64,000 nucleotides of DNA from Psilocybe azurescens (taxonomy: Eukaryota > Basidiomycota > Agaricomycetes > Agaricales > Agrocybaceae): the NCBI GenBank assembly GCA_023853785.1, contig JAJIRX010000496.1, forward strand, positions 248,001-312,000, written 5' to 3'. The translations under genes and the position numbers were made by a program. Of this stretch, positions 1 to 13,309 are shown in pieces. The notes beneath the pieces are model-generated. The model had not been told where the DNA came from and ran no database searches. It saw only the letters and a program-made list of their open reading frames with translations. Within the stretch, counting starts at the first letter, position 1; each line of letters starts with the position of its first letter.

Positions 1-1197
1 GGAAGCAGAGCCTGACATACCTTCAGTTCTTGCAGGTGTTTCAGAGGCTGCCAGACCATCAGCAATTTTGTCACTGGGCCCTTCGGCTGGAGGTCTGTCA
101 CTGGGAGCTGGGCATATCACTTCAGGGGTCTGCTTCTTCAGTGCATCTATGGCATCTTTGATAATGGCTGAAAATTTGTTATGGTCCTGTTCTTGAAGAT
201 GTGTTTTCTGAGTTATACACTGCTATAAAGTCAGGGAAATTCATTGTCTCTTCTGCAAGGTTAAATTTCCTCTGCATGTGTCTCTTGCACAGCTGTGCAA
301 GTGCCTTGATAAGGTTTCAGAAGATCTCATCATTCTTAAAGTATGACTGCAATATTGTCAAGGGGTGTTAAGATTCTGGTTCTTGGCCATTGCACTGATT
401 TCAGCAGCATAATGCTCCCATAGTTCAAGGTTTGGAACCACTATGGGATTTTCAGGCCCATTGTATTTGATGCATATCCATGCTAGCACATGGAAGAAAG
501 ACTCAAGGTCATTGAGATGATCCTGTGGTGGTGCCTTTGACAACAAATTGGCCCATGTAATGCTTGAAAGAACTCCAATAGACTGATAGGCATGAGTTTC
601 CTTTATAAAATTATGAGTCAGCAACTAAGCTCTAGAAATCATGATGGAGACCGCATACCATGCAATATTGATGACCAGAGAGATTTGATTCACAATCCAC
701 TTTAATGGCCATATCAAGGTCAATAAGGACACTGTGGTTCCCCACATCTGCATCATTCTTGCCCAGAAGAATGTTTTGGATGCTGATGTTGTGGTGTAGA
801 ATCCTGCTTTTCAGCCAGATGTTCTTGTGTCCTGTTTAAATTAAGTTTCAACACCTGAATTGAAAAGAAAAGATTATTGCTCACCAGCAACTGCATCATG
901 AAATGCATGCAATAGTTGCAGCTTATTTTGAAAATGGTTGATGGATTGACCATAAGCCTCAGACACAATTCAAGAGAAGATACAACTGTGATCATGGGGG
1001 GTGCCATAACCTGAAGATCTTCTGGTTTTGAGAGATTGACTTGCAGAGTATTCCAGCAGAGTGTTTCTCGGCCAGTTACTGTTCTGCGAGAAAAAGGAGC
1101 GCTCAGAACTTGGTATGATTCATGGTTTGCACATTGATCTAAGCTTCTGAGAATCAACATTGTCCCCGGGCTTTAAGACCATGATTGTAGGCGCCAT
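1..1197 (-). pseudogene. FunK1-type fungal protein kinase, decayed, cut by left window edge
   Basis: The minus strand encodes pieces of the fungal-type protein kinase family (FunK1). Seen: an AFHDAVAG segment spliced (intron about 839-890) to a catalytic-loop block reading ILHHNISIQNILL, then VLIDLDMA as the metal-binding motif, and further on DLESFFHVLAWICIKYNGP, the family's hallmark C-lobe motif. The C-terminal part (QEQDHNKFSAIIKDAID) continues to a possible GTATGT donor near base 20, so the gene extends beyond the window. The catalytic HRD is HHN, and in-frame TGA codons lie at 317-319 and 970-972 (plus-strand coordinates). Additional frame changes occur in A-runs. Loss of the catalytic Asp and two stops indicate a non-functional copy. 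FunK1 genes are expanded families in Agaricomycetes; role mostly unknown. Start uncertain; the ATG at 1195-1197 is only a guess. Confidence 0.75.
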
Positions 1198-1676
1198 GAT
1201 GAATGGATCATGAGTGGGGGATGTTTAAGAATGACTAGATGAAAACACACCTACATATTTTAAGACTTCGACTTATGAGATCATAGATGGGTTTTTCCGC
1301 AACACGTGAGTGATCGTTACAAAATTATTTTCCTATCTGAACTTCAAACTAAATCCGCCGTCGTCGTCCACGTTGTCAAGCCGTCGCTTTTGGCCGTTCA
1401 TTATGTCAGGAATGCTATCTTTTAAAACGGCTGTAGAATAATGACGTTGGAGGTGAGTACCAGCTGTATGAATACCGTTGCCGCCAACACAATGTTAGAA
1501 TTTGGAGGCACACTAGCACCGATCGATTCAAACTGGCGACTAGTTAGCCACCGGTCACCGCCCACTGCATTCGTAAAATTTTGCAACGTCAGATCGAGAA
1601 TTAAGCCAACATAGCCCGGCGGGTATATGAGTACAGGTACATGAGAGATGAATAAGAGAATTAAATGACCAGAAAT
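1198..1676. other. intergenic, no gene seen
   Basis: This 480-bp spacer lies between the decayed FunK1 copy and the 3' end of VPS41. I see no conserved reading frame. Base composition changes sharply here: CpG is common again from about 1290 on, unlike the stretch to the left. Confidence 0.5.
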
Positions 1677-4600
1677 CTACTGTCCTTCGCCGTTTTTGTG
1701 ACAAACTGGGCATCCACGGCCTAACCGTGATCTGATCATCGATTCGCTGACGACAATATCAGTACAGAATGCATCCAAAGGAGCCAGAACACCCACAAAG
1801 CAATCGCGCCACTGATTCCCCTCGACATTCCGCCATCCAAGCCGGAAGCTCGCAGAGAAATAAGGATCTGGTGTTGGAAGTGGGATATCTTCAGCCCCAC
1901 TGACACATGTTGCGTGTACGACGTGTCGACAGAGGAAAAGAAACATGAGAGAAGGCGGTGCATCCTGTAACGGGAGCAAACATAGCTTGCATTGGGTTGT
2001 GGCTTTTGTAGAAGAAAAAAGGAAAGGGATGGATGGCATCAGCAAATGACATAGCGTCGACCCAGTTCCCTCTCAACTCACCAGAAAGGAAAAACCCGCT
2101 TGACTGGTTTCGCTGGAGTTTCCTCGACAGATCTGAGCTATCACCATCAAGAATTGTCTGGCATCCTTCCAACAGCGAGATTTGAAGATGGAAGTCCTGC
2201 AAAATCTTGATCAACGCCTCCTTCAGTCCTGGGATTTCGAGTCCATTCTTGATCCTTCGTATCAGCCGAATAGGGCTAATCTCCACGCCGACGTTCTCAA
2301 GGAGGCCTCGGATGAAAGCTAAGAGGAGAGCAGGATTAGGATATGTTGGCAATGCATATCGGGTTTGCGAAAATCTTCACCTGGTCGTGTCTCGGAATAC
2401 TTGAGTAAATCTTCCCACAGATCGTCGTCACCCTGCTCTTTGGCGAAATCGATGGCGCGATGAACATCTCCAAGCCGTTCGATAATCAAAGTCAGCGCTT
2501 TCTTATTGTTTCCCATCCGCCCTAGCAGGAAAACCATCTCGGTTACAAGATCACGCTCTTGACACTCTTTGTAGGCCTGAATAACGTGTCAAATTTTTCT
2601 GCACGAAACATGACTGAAAATGTAATTACCATTTCAAGATTATACGAGCTGCTAGCTCGTAGAAAATCGATTAAACGTGATGTCGCAAATTCAGCGTACA
2701 TTTTGACCTACATTTCACAGGTCAGCAAGGCAGCGACCTCAATACTAATGACAAGAAAAAAACATACCTGCAAGTCGGCGAAATCAGCAACCAATTGCGC
2801 ATCCTTATGCACAAGAGCATCCAGATAGAGAAACAAGTAATACGGCTTCTGCTGTAGCTGCTGAACAACTCTGCTGATCTGTAACCAAAAAATACCATGT
2901 TATGTTATCGTCATCAAGAATAGCAGAAAGGAAACACACCGGAATAGAATGTATGTTGTCCACCAGCAGCGTAATCGCATCGCTCTGCACATGCACATCT
3001 ACTTCATCCCCCTTCTCGAAATTGGCCTTGCGTTTTTGCATCAACTCGTGATCAAATTCCACCAACAACAAAACCTGATCCTGCACATCCGTGAAAAGAT
3101 TGTTGTCCCGAATGAGATCAAAGACATTGGACCTGCGAAGACGAAGATAGAAAGGCAACGCTTTTCCGGGTTGACGGTTTGCGACATATCTGAAAGTTTG
3201 GTGATTATCAGCTGAACAGTACGAAAAAAAGAAGGCCAGGAAAATTTTAGCTCACAGTTCTGCGAGACACTCCATAAGAATCGTCGAGTCTCCGCTTGAG
3301 GATATGGTCGACGATGTAGATGCAGTTCTGTCGAGCTCAGCACGCACGGCGACAATGACCGCTGATATGTCATAGATTCCTCTCGGCCAATCCTTAATCG
3401 TTTGCAGGAGAGCCTATATAGGTTCAGAATCAATATCCAGTCTCCAGGAGACATAAACATGTAGAAGTAAAAGACCTTTCGATCATGTTTCAAGAAGTCT
3501 GCAAGCATCATCTCATAGATGACATGGTCTAGTCGAGGATTTTCTTTCGGCACGTATGGGATAATTGCCTGCATAGTTCTGGTAAGGTTTCTCATAGCAT
3601 CGAAGAGCGCCATCACAGCGATAAATTCTTACTTGAAGTTGTTTCCTGTGGGCGAATGTGAATATCCAGTCCTCCCATCTTTTGGCGTCGCGGGCACAAA
3701 CTTTGGGACAAAGCCGAGCAGCCTTCACAAAATCACCTATGAATCAAGAAGCAAATAGTCAAGGTCCTGTTTGACGCAAAGTGGGATCCAGCACAAACCT
3801 TCCTGGACGAGATGCTCGATGAACCGTTGCCCGATATCCTGTGAGCTAAGATGCAATTTCCCTTGGCCTTCTGGAGCCTTGAAACCTGTGGCGGCCTCCT
3901 CTGCCTCTATCGTCTCGACAGCCGACAATGCTTCCTCATACCGCTTCCTCTCAACCAACCATTCTACATGGTCCCTCTTATCCCTCGGCATGACGCGTAC
4001 CAGGTCTCTCGGACTCATCACCACGTAGGACCTATCCGCATCACGAATCAAAGGATCGTCCGAACTTGCGACTTCAACCACGGTGTAGTCGTTGCACCCC
4101 CACAGATGGTAGTCTGCCACGCTCAGAGCATCCGTCGCGAGTTCTTCGCCAGCACGAGATATGATCCGCATTTCGGGGCGCTCTGCAGCCTTCCGTGCCT
4201 GGCGGCGTCGATCGTCGGTGATTTCGTCGGTGTCATCGAATGCTTCTGGTGGTGTGTAGGCCACGATCAGAAACGAAGTAAGAGTCTGGGGTTGGGATTG
4301 CATTGTGCCATCGGGTTTGAGGGAAGTTGGAAGTCCGTCAATTATCATAGATGACGAGACAGGGGTGGGGTGGGGCACGATGCCTGACACCATACAGTCT
4401 AGTTGGAAGACGGCAGTCACTTCAACAATAAGTGGCGGTGCATTGGCGATATTGGGGGCATTGTTCGTCCGTGGCCGTGCTCGTATTCGAGCAACTTTTA
4501 TAAAATTCGCCCACGCAATAAGGAGAGTGGAGTCGTCTTGCCAATGAAGCGTGCATTTGAAAAGATCTGCGCGAGGGCTATCTGCGTGTCGATCAATGAA

Positions 4601-5574
4601 GGCTATCCGCGTTTGAGACGTATGGTCATATATTTTAACACCCTAAGGAAGAAACAAGGTCAATGACATTCAAGTACACGAAAAAAAGAGGAGAATTTAC
4701 ATTATCGTTTGCCCAAGCAATGAGCCTTCCTCGCCATTTGACTTGCCAGATGGGACCTTCACCGGAATGAAGCACAGTTTCCTTGTGCCCCAGCCAGCCT
4801 TTCTCTCGCATAACCAAAGACCCTGATAGACCGCCGCATACGAATGCGCGTGTTCCTTTCTTCGCGAAGTCGGGCTCCATGGCCACAGTGCGCATGGGCC
4901 TCTTCATATCAAATGAGTAACGCTCAGGGGTCGAAATCGAGTGGACGACGACCTGTCCTAAGCGAGAGATTGTGTAAGTATACATAGCGTCTCTTCATAA
5001 TATCCAAAAGTGCAGACCGTCTATCGACGCTGTAGCGACGAAATCAGCTGTCGCGTCCATGGAGATGTCCACGACCGAGGCCAGATGAGGTTTATACGAC
5101 TTTATCCGCTTTCCGGTTAGATCGAGAATGTGGATGATACCAGCATGGAGTTCCCATTGCCTATAATACAATATAACATGTTCAGAAATCCGTGCAAGGA
5201 ATAGAATATTAGTTATACCAGCAGTTTGTTCGACACGCAAAGCGCAGACGCCGAGTCCTTCTTGAGCAAGTCGGGTATAGCTCCTGTGATTCTTTCATAT
5301 TTCAAGGAAGGCTCTCGTCGTCTTCACCATCATCATCATCGTCGTCTTCCTCCTCCTCGGACCCTCCCTCCTCATCCTCCTCTTCCTCGTCACTATCGTC
5401 CGACTCTATCTTCTTTCCATTCTTCCCTCCTTCGTGGACACTGTATTCTGACATGGGCGTTGGACTATCCGAAAGCCTGGCCGGTACATTATCCTCCGCT
5501 TTCTCGTCGTATGGGGTGCTCGTTGCCTCGCGTTTTACAGGCGATTCTCCTGTTGAGGTCTCCGGCGAGGACAT
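1677..5574 (-). CDS. VPS41: Vacuolar protein sorting-associated protein 41 (HOPS subunit)
   Basis: HOPS-complex subunit that works with the Rab7/Ypt7 GTPase to tether and fuse membranes at the vacuole. The first exon (5302-5574) codes an acidic N-terminus rich in Asp/Glu, followed by a block reading LKYERITGAIPDLLKKDSAS that is typical of the family's start. Exons between about 5240 and 3740 give beta-propeller (WD40-like) segments, among them STLLIAWANFIKVARIR, and then HVEWLVERKRYEEALSAVE at the start of the clathrin-heavy-chain-type helical repeats. The last exon carries a RING-type finger with CKLC, CRHVVHATC and GCPVCHKN, ending in GEGQ before a TAG at 1677-1679. The start is the ATG at 5572-5574. 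At least eight short introns are implied. VPS41 normally combines exactly these three parts; a longer acidic N-terminus is common in fungi. Confidence 0.93.
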
Positions 5575-5880
5575 TTTAGCATATGTCGTGCCGAGTAGAT
5601 TTAGTGTACAACAGGAAAGTTGGGAACCGAGAGACCGTTATAGGTAGGCAGGCAAGGTGAACATGGAAGTAACAGTACCCGAGGCGTCGGTTCTGGATTG
5701 ACTGCTCAATCCCATTAGAGGCTGTGAAATAATTGCCGTTTACGGTCGAGCAATGACATCCTTATTCTTAGGGGCTATATATCTAAATGGCAACACAACC
5801 ATAACATAGGTATATTACTCAAAAGACAAAAAGGTATCTAAGGCAAGAAAGAAAGAAAGACAGTAGAGAAAAAAAGCCCA
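5575..5880. promoter_or_regulatory. spacer: VPS41 upstream region and CHS5 3' end
   Basis: About 300 bp between the VPS41 start and the CHS5 stop. It must contain the VPS41 promoter and CHS5 transcript end. No canonical TATA box was found; the CHS5-proximal side is A-rich with a short GAAA run near 5850. Confidence 0.3.
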
Positions 5881-7582
5881 TTAATTCAAAGGAATATCTA
5901 CAGTATCGCCCACTTCATCTTCTCCGTCATCGTCCAATGACACTTGGCTCATCGACTTCTCTTTTTCTATAGGCGGAGGTGCAGGAACCTCAATGTTCTC
6001 TGGGTTGATGACAGAGCGCCTGTTCTCCTTCTTATGCTCTTCCGCTGCTTTCACGGGCTCATCTTCGGCAGAAGGCGGCGAGGATTTGCTCGCGACCGCG
6101 ACTGTTTCATCAGCACCGCCGGCATTAGACGCAACCGTCGTAGGTGTAGGCGGGAACTTAAACGTCTTGTTCATGCTCCCCATTCTGCTCTTCCTCTTCT
6201 CCTGTTTTGCATTCGCGCTAGAGCTAGAGCCTGCACTCGTCGATCTCTCGAGGTGCACGTCGTGCGTGTCGGGGTCATCCTCCCTCTCTTCTGGAGTTAG
6301 GCTCAAATTGCCGCTGTCTGTTTTCCGTAGCCGACGCTGGTTGGTTGACAAATGCCGATGTGACGGGTGGAGTTTCCGGCACTCTGGATGGTGGAGGCAT
6401 AGAAGCGCGATATGAGGCAGGATTGCCCCTGCCAGAGTTGGGAGGTGGACTGGATGGAGTGTGGGGTATCGACGCTTGAGACATCGACTGTGGACGATTA
6501 AAGCTTGTGGCTGTCGCTGGTGTGGTCGACGCGCCAAGATAGAACGACGCGATAGGAACCATCCTGCCTTCAAGTCAGAAACCAAGCAATACAACTCGAC
6601 GAGAACATAGGCTCACCTCTTCTCTGCGTGGCACGCTAATATCCAGTGAGGCTGCACGACGGGTATACTCAGCTGCAGAGCTCTCTGATATGCCACACCG
6701 GGAGCACCGCTCGTATTCCCTGCCGCGTTTGCCCCTGTCGGTGTTGCCGCAGGTGTCGTGCACACGAAGTGCGAAGTATCAATCTGTATCGTGTCACTCC
6801 ACTTCGCACCCATATCCCTCAACGCGAGCTTCGCATTCTCCAGGAGGACAGGATCCTGTACATTCCCAAAGCACACCGATATCCCAGAAGTATCCGACAT
6901 AGTATGTGTCTTAACATTAAGGACATTCGAAGGGAATGTTCCAGCCGTAGTGCGAAGGACGAGTTGGAACGAGTAGTCAGTATTGATATCCATCCCAGAG
7001 TGCTTCGTCGACGTGTTTGTCAGAGGTGATGGGACAGCCGAGAGGCGTTCACCATTCCTGTAGATATCAAGGGACCGAAGCTTCGCTGTTGCCAGTTTAA
7101 TAGGTGGCCATTCCAGTGTCACCGACGTTTGTGTGATATTGCGAACCTTTACAGATGGTCATGAGATCAGGGCAACATGAAATCGAGCGGTATACAGAGC
7201 TCACAGATAGTTTCGGAGGTTCAGGCGATTCTTGACCGAACACATTCAAGATATCCTCCTGAAGACCCCAAAATTCGTTCTCGCGCTTTTGCTCCTCGGC
7301 GTGGTTCTGGTGCACAGCAATGTTAACAATGGATCCTGTTGTCGCTCCAGGCGGTAAGAGAATGGACGGAAATTCGATCAAATGTGCCCTCTCCCCGAGA
7401 AGAATCTGAGACGAATGATCAGAACCTTTCTAATGTGGTGAGTTGTGCTGCAGCATACCGCCATTCCCGCGTCTATTAATGATTGATTTCGTTCAGTGAA
7501 TGTACAGGGATAAATCGTGATTCTACGTACCCAATTTTCCAACCGTAAAGGTAAAGCTGTCTGGAGACTTCTGTACAGGCAT
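5881..7582 (-). CDS. CHS5: Exomer scaffold protein Chs5 (FN3-BRCT)
   Basis: Chs5 is the scaffold of exomer, the trans-Golgi cargo adaptor that sends chitin synthase III and other membrane proteins to the cell surface. The first exon starts MPVQKSPDSFTFTVGKLG at the ATG 7580-7582, matching the conserved Chs5/ChAP-binding N-terminus, and continues after introns with AHLIEFPSILLPPGATTGSIV. A fibronectin type III domain (VTLEWPPIKLATAKLRSLD) lies at about 6930-7130, followed by a BRCT domain at about 6610-6900 with the conserved Trp in VVQPHWILAC. The C-terminal half is low-complexity, Ser/Pro/Glu-rich, typical of the family. One frame break lies at a four-base homopolymer at 6321-6324; removing one base joins the two halves. 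Stop TAA at 5881. Confidence 0.92.
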
Positions 7583-7855
7583 TTTAAAGAATTAAGGGTA
7601 TAATGATAGAGCAAAGTAGTTGAGAAAGACTGCGCGTGTAACTTCCGTCCCGAATCCGTGTCACTGAAAACATTTTCTCACGGTCACAGAAGCACACTGA
7701 TCAGTTCTTAGGGGGATCAAAGGAGGTTTGAAATCTTGAAATTCAATGAAGAAAATACAAAGAGGTTCCAAGTTGTACACATTCGTTGTTTTTTAAAGTG
7801 GTGAAAATACATAGAATTCTTTTTGGCAAGTACAACATAATCAGAACACAAACTT

Positions 7856-10800
7856 TCACTTTGTCTCAACAGCCTTGGCCTTCTTTTTCGACTTGGGCGT
7901 TTTCTTCTTCTTCAAAGTTTCATAACTGACGCCAACATCCCTCAGCTTGAACGCCTTAATTGCCATCTCCGCAGCCGCAAACCTAACCTCCTCCTGACTA
8001 GGTTTACCCCTCCATTCAGCAACAGCCCGCGCCTCCTCCTTATCGTCCACCAGCACAGCACAGGTGACCTTGCCCCCGCTCCTCTGAATCTCATACTCAA
8101 TCGTTTTGTCGTGTTTCTGCACCCACAAAGAAAGCCGGGAGACAGGATGCAATATGTCCACGTCGTTCTTCACAATATACTCCAAAAGCGGCATGATGCC
8201 CAGCTTGACGAGCACCTGGCGCACGACGTCAATCGAGCCTTCCGAGTCCAGGAATATCGCGCCAATGATGCTCTCCACCATATCGCTGAAGAACTTGGGC
8301 GCCTGCAGCTTGGTCAGCGCTGCCCATGGGAAGACAGTACCCGTCATCAGACTCTCTTCGATTTCGTCCTTGCACTTCCGGTAGCGTGTCGACGCGTTCA
8401 GCTGGTCCTCCATAACCTTCGGGCTCGAGTGCAACATGCATTTCCATAAATGGATGTCCTGCCCCTCCCTCGCCACCTCGATCCTCCCATTACCATTCGG
8501 CCTTGGCATGTCTGCATCAACCCTAATAGACATCTTCAGACATACATACGAAAGGATATGTCCATTTACAACCGCAGATTTGCGAAGATGTAGATGGCCA
8601 GGGCTGTAGTTCTTTCCAGGCGCATGATACAGATAGTTCGTCACAATCATATCAAGCACCGAGTCCCCGAGGAACTCCATGCGCTCATAAGGACGGAGTG
8701 CGACTGTCGTGCTGGTAGCTTGCGTGCGTCAGGGCCTCGATCAAAAGGAGTTTGCGCTGGAATGTATACCCGAGCATCGTCTCGACGTCAGCCAATTGGG
8801 GCGGCAGATTTTCCGTTTCCTCAGGCGTCAGCGATTGGACTCGTGATAGAATCTGTGCGATGCGGCTCGAGACGGGCTCCCATTTTAACCCCAAACTGAA
8901 GAACTTGACGCATTCATAGCCCAACTGAAACCCGCCATGCAAATAGGCTGCCCCTATAACAGATTCGACGACATCGGCCAACACTGAAAGGAGAAATAAG
9001 CACACACACGGTGAACAGCGGAACATTGGTCCGCGGTAAGTAGAAGAGAAATAGTACATACCTTTAGTCGATAACTGTTGAGCCTTCTTCGATTTCTTCT
9101 TCTTCGCCTTTCCATCTCCCTTTTCCTGCTCCTTGGCTTTTTCCTCCGACGTCGGCGATTCAACTTCACTAACCGTTTCTGTAAGAGGCGATGCAGCATC
9201 GGCGATGGCCTCTTTGATCGTAGAGAAATACTTTGGTTTCCATTTCTTGCCAAGCATAATATCTTTAAAAAAAGAGTTGAAAGAGTGACAACCAATCAGA
9301 CAAGCCGCTTCTCAAATCACAACTGATCAGCTTACCTCGAATAATCCACCTAAAAAGTCCTCTCGCGATATCCTCTTTTGCGAGGCGTACATTAGACACA
9401 GCATGATCCTTCTTTCTCGTCAGGTACCCTTCGTGCCACAAAGGATATTCAGCCATTAGCTGCACCCCAGTCATAAACTTGAGCACCGTGTCCCCCAACG
9501 TCTCCATGCGCTGATAGTTGAACTTTTCGCCTGATGATGGGGCCGTAATAGCTATCGTGAGCAAAGAAAGCGAGATCGACGTCAAAGGAGTCTCTCTGAA
9601 GAGCGTCGTGCGCATCGAATTCGCAGTTATCGTCATCGAAAGAGACCGAAGCACGGAGGGCAGAAGGAACGAATATTCCGTTTCTTCTCGCGAAAGCATA
9701 ACGATGCCTGAGTGCCGGGGTATGAGATAAATCAACGGTGGCGGCTCTGAGACCACATCTTCCGAAGCATCTTTGGGGACTATGGGTATCAAAAAGTTGG
9801 ACCTTGCCGGATATTGCTGGACGACGAGAAGAGGGTATGTAACCTCCTCAACATCTTGCGACCTCTTATAACGTTCGATGAGAGCTTCTTCCTCCTCCGC
9901 AGAAAGACGATCATGGCGCCATCCTATGAACTTGAACGGCCTTCCCATCCCCATATGCCGATGGACCAAGGTCAAGTCCGAAGGATACCCAAACGTTTCT
10001 CCAAACTCGTCCGCGCGTACCGTAAGATGATTAGGGTGCCTGGCTGGGGTTTTCAGCTGCGATATTAGCAAGCCAAGATCGTCGAACATCCCATTCCGTG
10101 TCCACATTTTCCCATAGGCAAAAAGAGATATGAAAAATCGAGGTCCTCCCAGTCCATGCGAGAGTTGTTCAGACCCCAAAAGATCCTCCTGGTAAATTCT
10201 CGTGCCCTGGATATAGCGTCTTTTTCCATTTTCGTATTTGCCCGAAATACTGAATTGTTGTTCTAGTGGGAGGTTGCCCGGGTCGATAAAGGACCGGCCC
10301 TTCATGGACGTCTGAAGACACGACCTCGACACGCGAGTACATTAGCAAGGGGGTAACCCCTCAAATGATAGTTGCGACCAATGCCAAAAGCCATCAGTGT
10401 TATCCTGCGCAGACCACGGGTCGATGCTCATGGACACTTTCGCAAACCCAGCCCGCTTCTCCACGTCAGCCAACATAGCTTTGACCTCCTCCTCCAACTC
10501 CGGCTCCACGACACTCGTAATGGGCAACAAGCTATCATTCAACAGCCCTGCCTCATAAAGGCACGAATAGGCTTTAAACGCAGCATGGCGGTGCGCAGAG
10601 ATGATGGTTTTGTATATACATGGCACGCTGAATTCACGTTCTGGTAGCGGCAAAGTTCGAGGCAGAGTGACCTTCGATCCGTACGGGCCAGTGTACGGCT
10701 CCTTAGAGCGAGCAATACTGGCTAGAGCGTGCCAGCCCTCGACGAACTCCGGCGGGTCAAGCTCATAGAGGGGCAGATTGTCGGTATGGGTCGTGTTCGG

Positions 10801-12800
10801 AATGACAGCACAAAAATGTGACAAATGGGCAACAACGGAATGAAGAGTCATAAGAGCACTAGATGCAAAACTTAAGCATAGGAATTTATGATGATGAGGT
10901 AAACAAACGTGCACTTACCCTGTAGATTCGACCAGAAGAACCATATCATCGTCCTCTTCTTCCTCAACCACATCCATCGCCTCGTCCACCAGCAAAGACG
11001 AATCTCGCTGAGGGTCATTATAAAGAGCGACCATCTGGCGTTCAAGATCCTCCCACTTTGCAACATCTCCTTGTTGCTTGCTGCCATATTCGAACATCAA
11101 AGTAAACGTGCTTTTCCTCTTGCGTGCTCGGCCTCGACTCTGGGCCCAGCTGGCCATGTTGGGAGGTGGATCCCAACGAATAACACTGCAGCAAGCTTGG
11201 ATATCAATCCCCTCCTCCGCGACGGCTGTCGACACAATCAGATTCTTCTCCCCTGCTTTGAAATCCGAAATAATTTCGTCCTGCGATTCCTTGACGAGAC
11301 TTCTCGTGACGTCCATCAGCGAGTGCCTATGCGAGCTATCGGACGTGCCGAGCAATGTCCCAATTCTAAACACATTCTTGGTGTTAGGATGATGCTTCAG
11401 CACCTCCGCAAGCGCCAGAACAGCGTCCCGCCGCTGCACAAATATAATCCCACTGTAAAGCTCGTTATCAGCCTCCACAGCAGCTTTCTCCACGGTCAAA
11501 CATTCGATAAGAGCGCGAATCTTGTCAGAGCAGTCGTCCTCGATATCCTCGGGGTAGTACGACACGGGCGAGACGACGACTTTATCAAGGATGCTTAGGA
11601 GATATGCTTTCTCTCCGCGTTTCCAGGAGCCCATCATGTTGTCGTACGGATTCGCAGCTTGTTTGGCTCGCTCGAGGACCTTCCAGACGAACCAGTCCGC
11701 AGCCCAAGGTCCCAGGTCGCTGCAGATATCGCCAGCGGCCCGTTCCATATCCCGAAGCCCCTTGTGTGTAAACGAGTTTTTTTTTCGATGACTTTGGAAA
11801 GTTTTTGGTCTGTTCTATGGTATTCCGATGACCCCCTCGAAACCCTGGCTAGCTGTGAGCGCAGAGCAATAACAAATGGGTCGTGTTCGATATCAAGTGT
11901 ATTGATGATGGCGGACACGGCGGCGAGATTGGTGGAAAAGAAGGGGGCAGTTTCAGCGGGAGGATAATACATAACATGCTTAAAGATTGGCCGATGCACG
12001 TATTGTGCCAACTCGGCTCGGTTTCGAAGAGGAGCACGAATGGTGCTATCGAGATTGCCCTCAATTGTTCTGCAAAAGATTCGTCAAATCATTATAGATT
12101 CTTTGTTGAATAGAAAGGACAACACTTACTCGAAAGCCTTGATCACGTTTCCTCCATAGATAGGACTTGCGGTAAGACCTAGAATCGCGGGTCGCTGGAA
12201 ATTTGACAAACTATGATCTGTCCGTGGCGGCAAGTCGAAATAAAATTCTATCATAATCCGATTATACGGATGGTTATCCGCTGCGTGATGTGCTTCATCG
12301 AACACCATAAGACTGATATCTTTCCCTAACGATATATAACCATGCCGAAGCGCATCTAGGTAAACTTGAGGAGTCGAAACCATGATTCGATGGGTGCGAA
12401 GGACTCTTTCCCACAAGGCAGCGTCCTTCCACTGATCAGGTTCATTTGCGCCAGAAACGAGGCCAACAGAGACGGGAAGGTAGGCTTGTATGACCGCCTT
12501 CTGTTGCTCGCAAAGTGCCACAGTCGGGGCGATGAACCAGGATATCTGTACAGTTTACATGCGTCAAAGACGACATCTGGGTCGAAATAAACAATCACAT
12601 ACCTTGTTAGGCTCCCTTTCCATCTCATGCTTGAGTCTGAGGACAGCAATCAAAGTCTTTCCCGAACCGGTGTCAAGGGCGATGATGATGTTCCTTCGAA
12701 GACTCTCTTCGAGCATTTCTTGCTGATACCCGCGCGTGGCCGGCATTTCTCGAAGCTCAGGCGAAGCTGCGACTTTTGCAGATGCATATTTGCGGGGCAT
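7856..12800 (-). CDS. DCL: Dicer-like endoribonuclease
   Basis: Processes double-stranded RNA into small RNAs for RNA interference. N-terminus (ATG 12798-12800) begins MPRKYASAK, then the helicase: GSGKT (Walker A), FDEAHHAA (DEAH box), GLTASP, and helicase C motifs including IFVQRRDA and [10 protein letters not shown] Dicer dimerisation segment ([18 protein letters not shown]) is at about 10,540-10,600, then a PAZ-like linker region. RNase IIIa has [10 protein letters not shown] and DVVESVIGA; RNase IIIb has [10 protein letters not shown] and DMVESIIGA, so the metal-binding acidic residues of both sites are present. A C-terminal dsRNA-binding-like segment and a Lys-rich tail end at TGA/TAA near 7856. 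The reading frame breaks at about 8,700-8,720 between THASYQHDS and [13 protein letters not shown] without an obvious intron, so the annotated protein needs a corrected join there. Confidence 0.93.
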
Positions 12801-13309
12801 TGTCGTTGAGATGTTGTGGTAGAGATGAAAAACACTGCGCGATCTGTCTTTGTCCTAACAACGGGCGCCTATCGCTGATGCACGCGCACAGGTCAGGTGC
12901 ACGAATGTTGGACATACGGGGCCGGTCTAGGAGCACTCACCAGGACCGAGGCAAGGTCAAGCTCCGACACAAATCTGCCTTCATCCCGTCTGCTGCATGG
13001 CCGTATGGTATCATCATCATGAGTGTGAGTATACTTGGTATGGGACGTAAACGGCAACATCAACGTGCTGTAATGTAACTTTAAGTTAAAATGTGAAGGT
13101 GACAGTTCGGAAGGGATATGGTCACAATGAAGTTCTCAGACTGTTTTTGGTTCAACAGATAAGTACGTTGAACGTTTCTTGGAAGAGAAGATTCGTATTT
13201 CAAAGTGGCAAAGGCAGAGGCATACATCATGAAGGACATGGAGAACGAGAAACTCGAGGTAACAAGGGTCACGGTCCCACTGTACGTACTGTACCTGCCG
13301 CCGAGGCGC
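12801..13309. promoter_or_regulatory. Dicer upstream region
   Basis: Upstream of the Dicer ATG. No coding frame was recognised. The small frames here look like noise. It borders the 43-bp tandem repeat on its far side. Confidence 0.3.
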
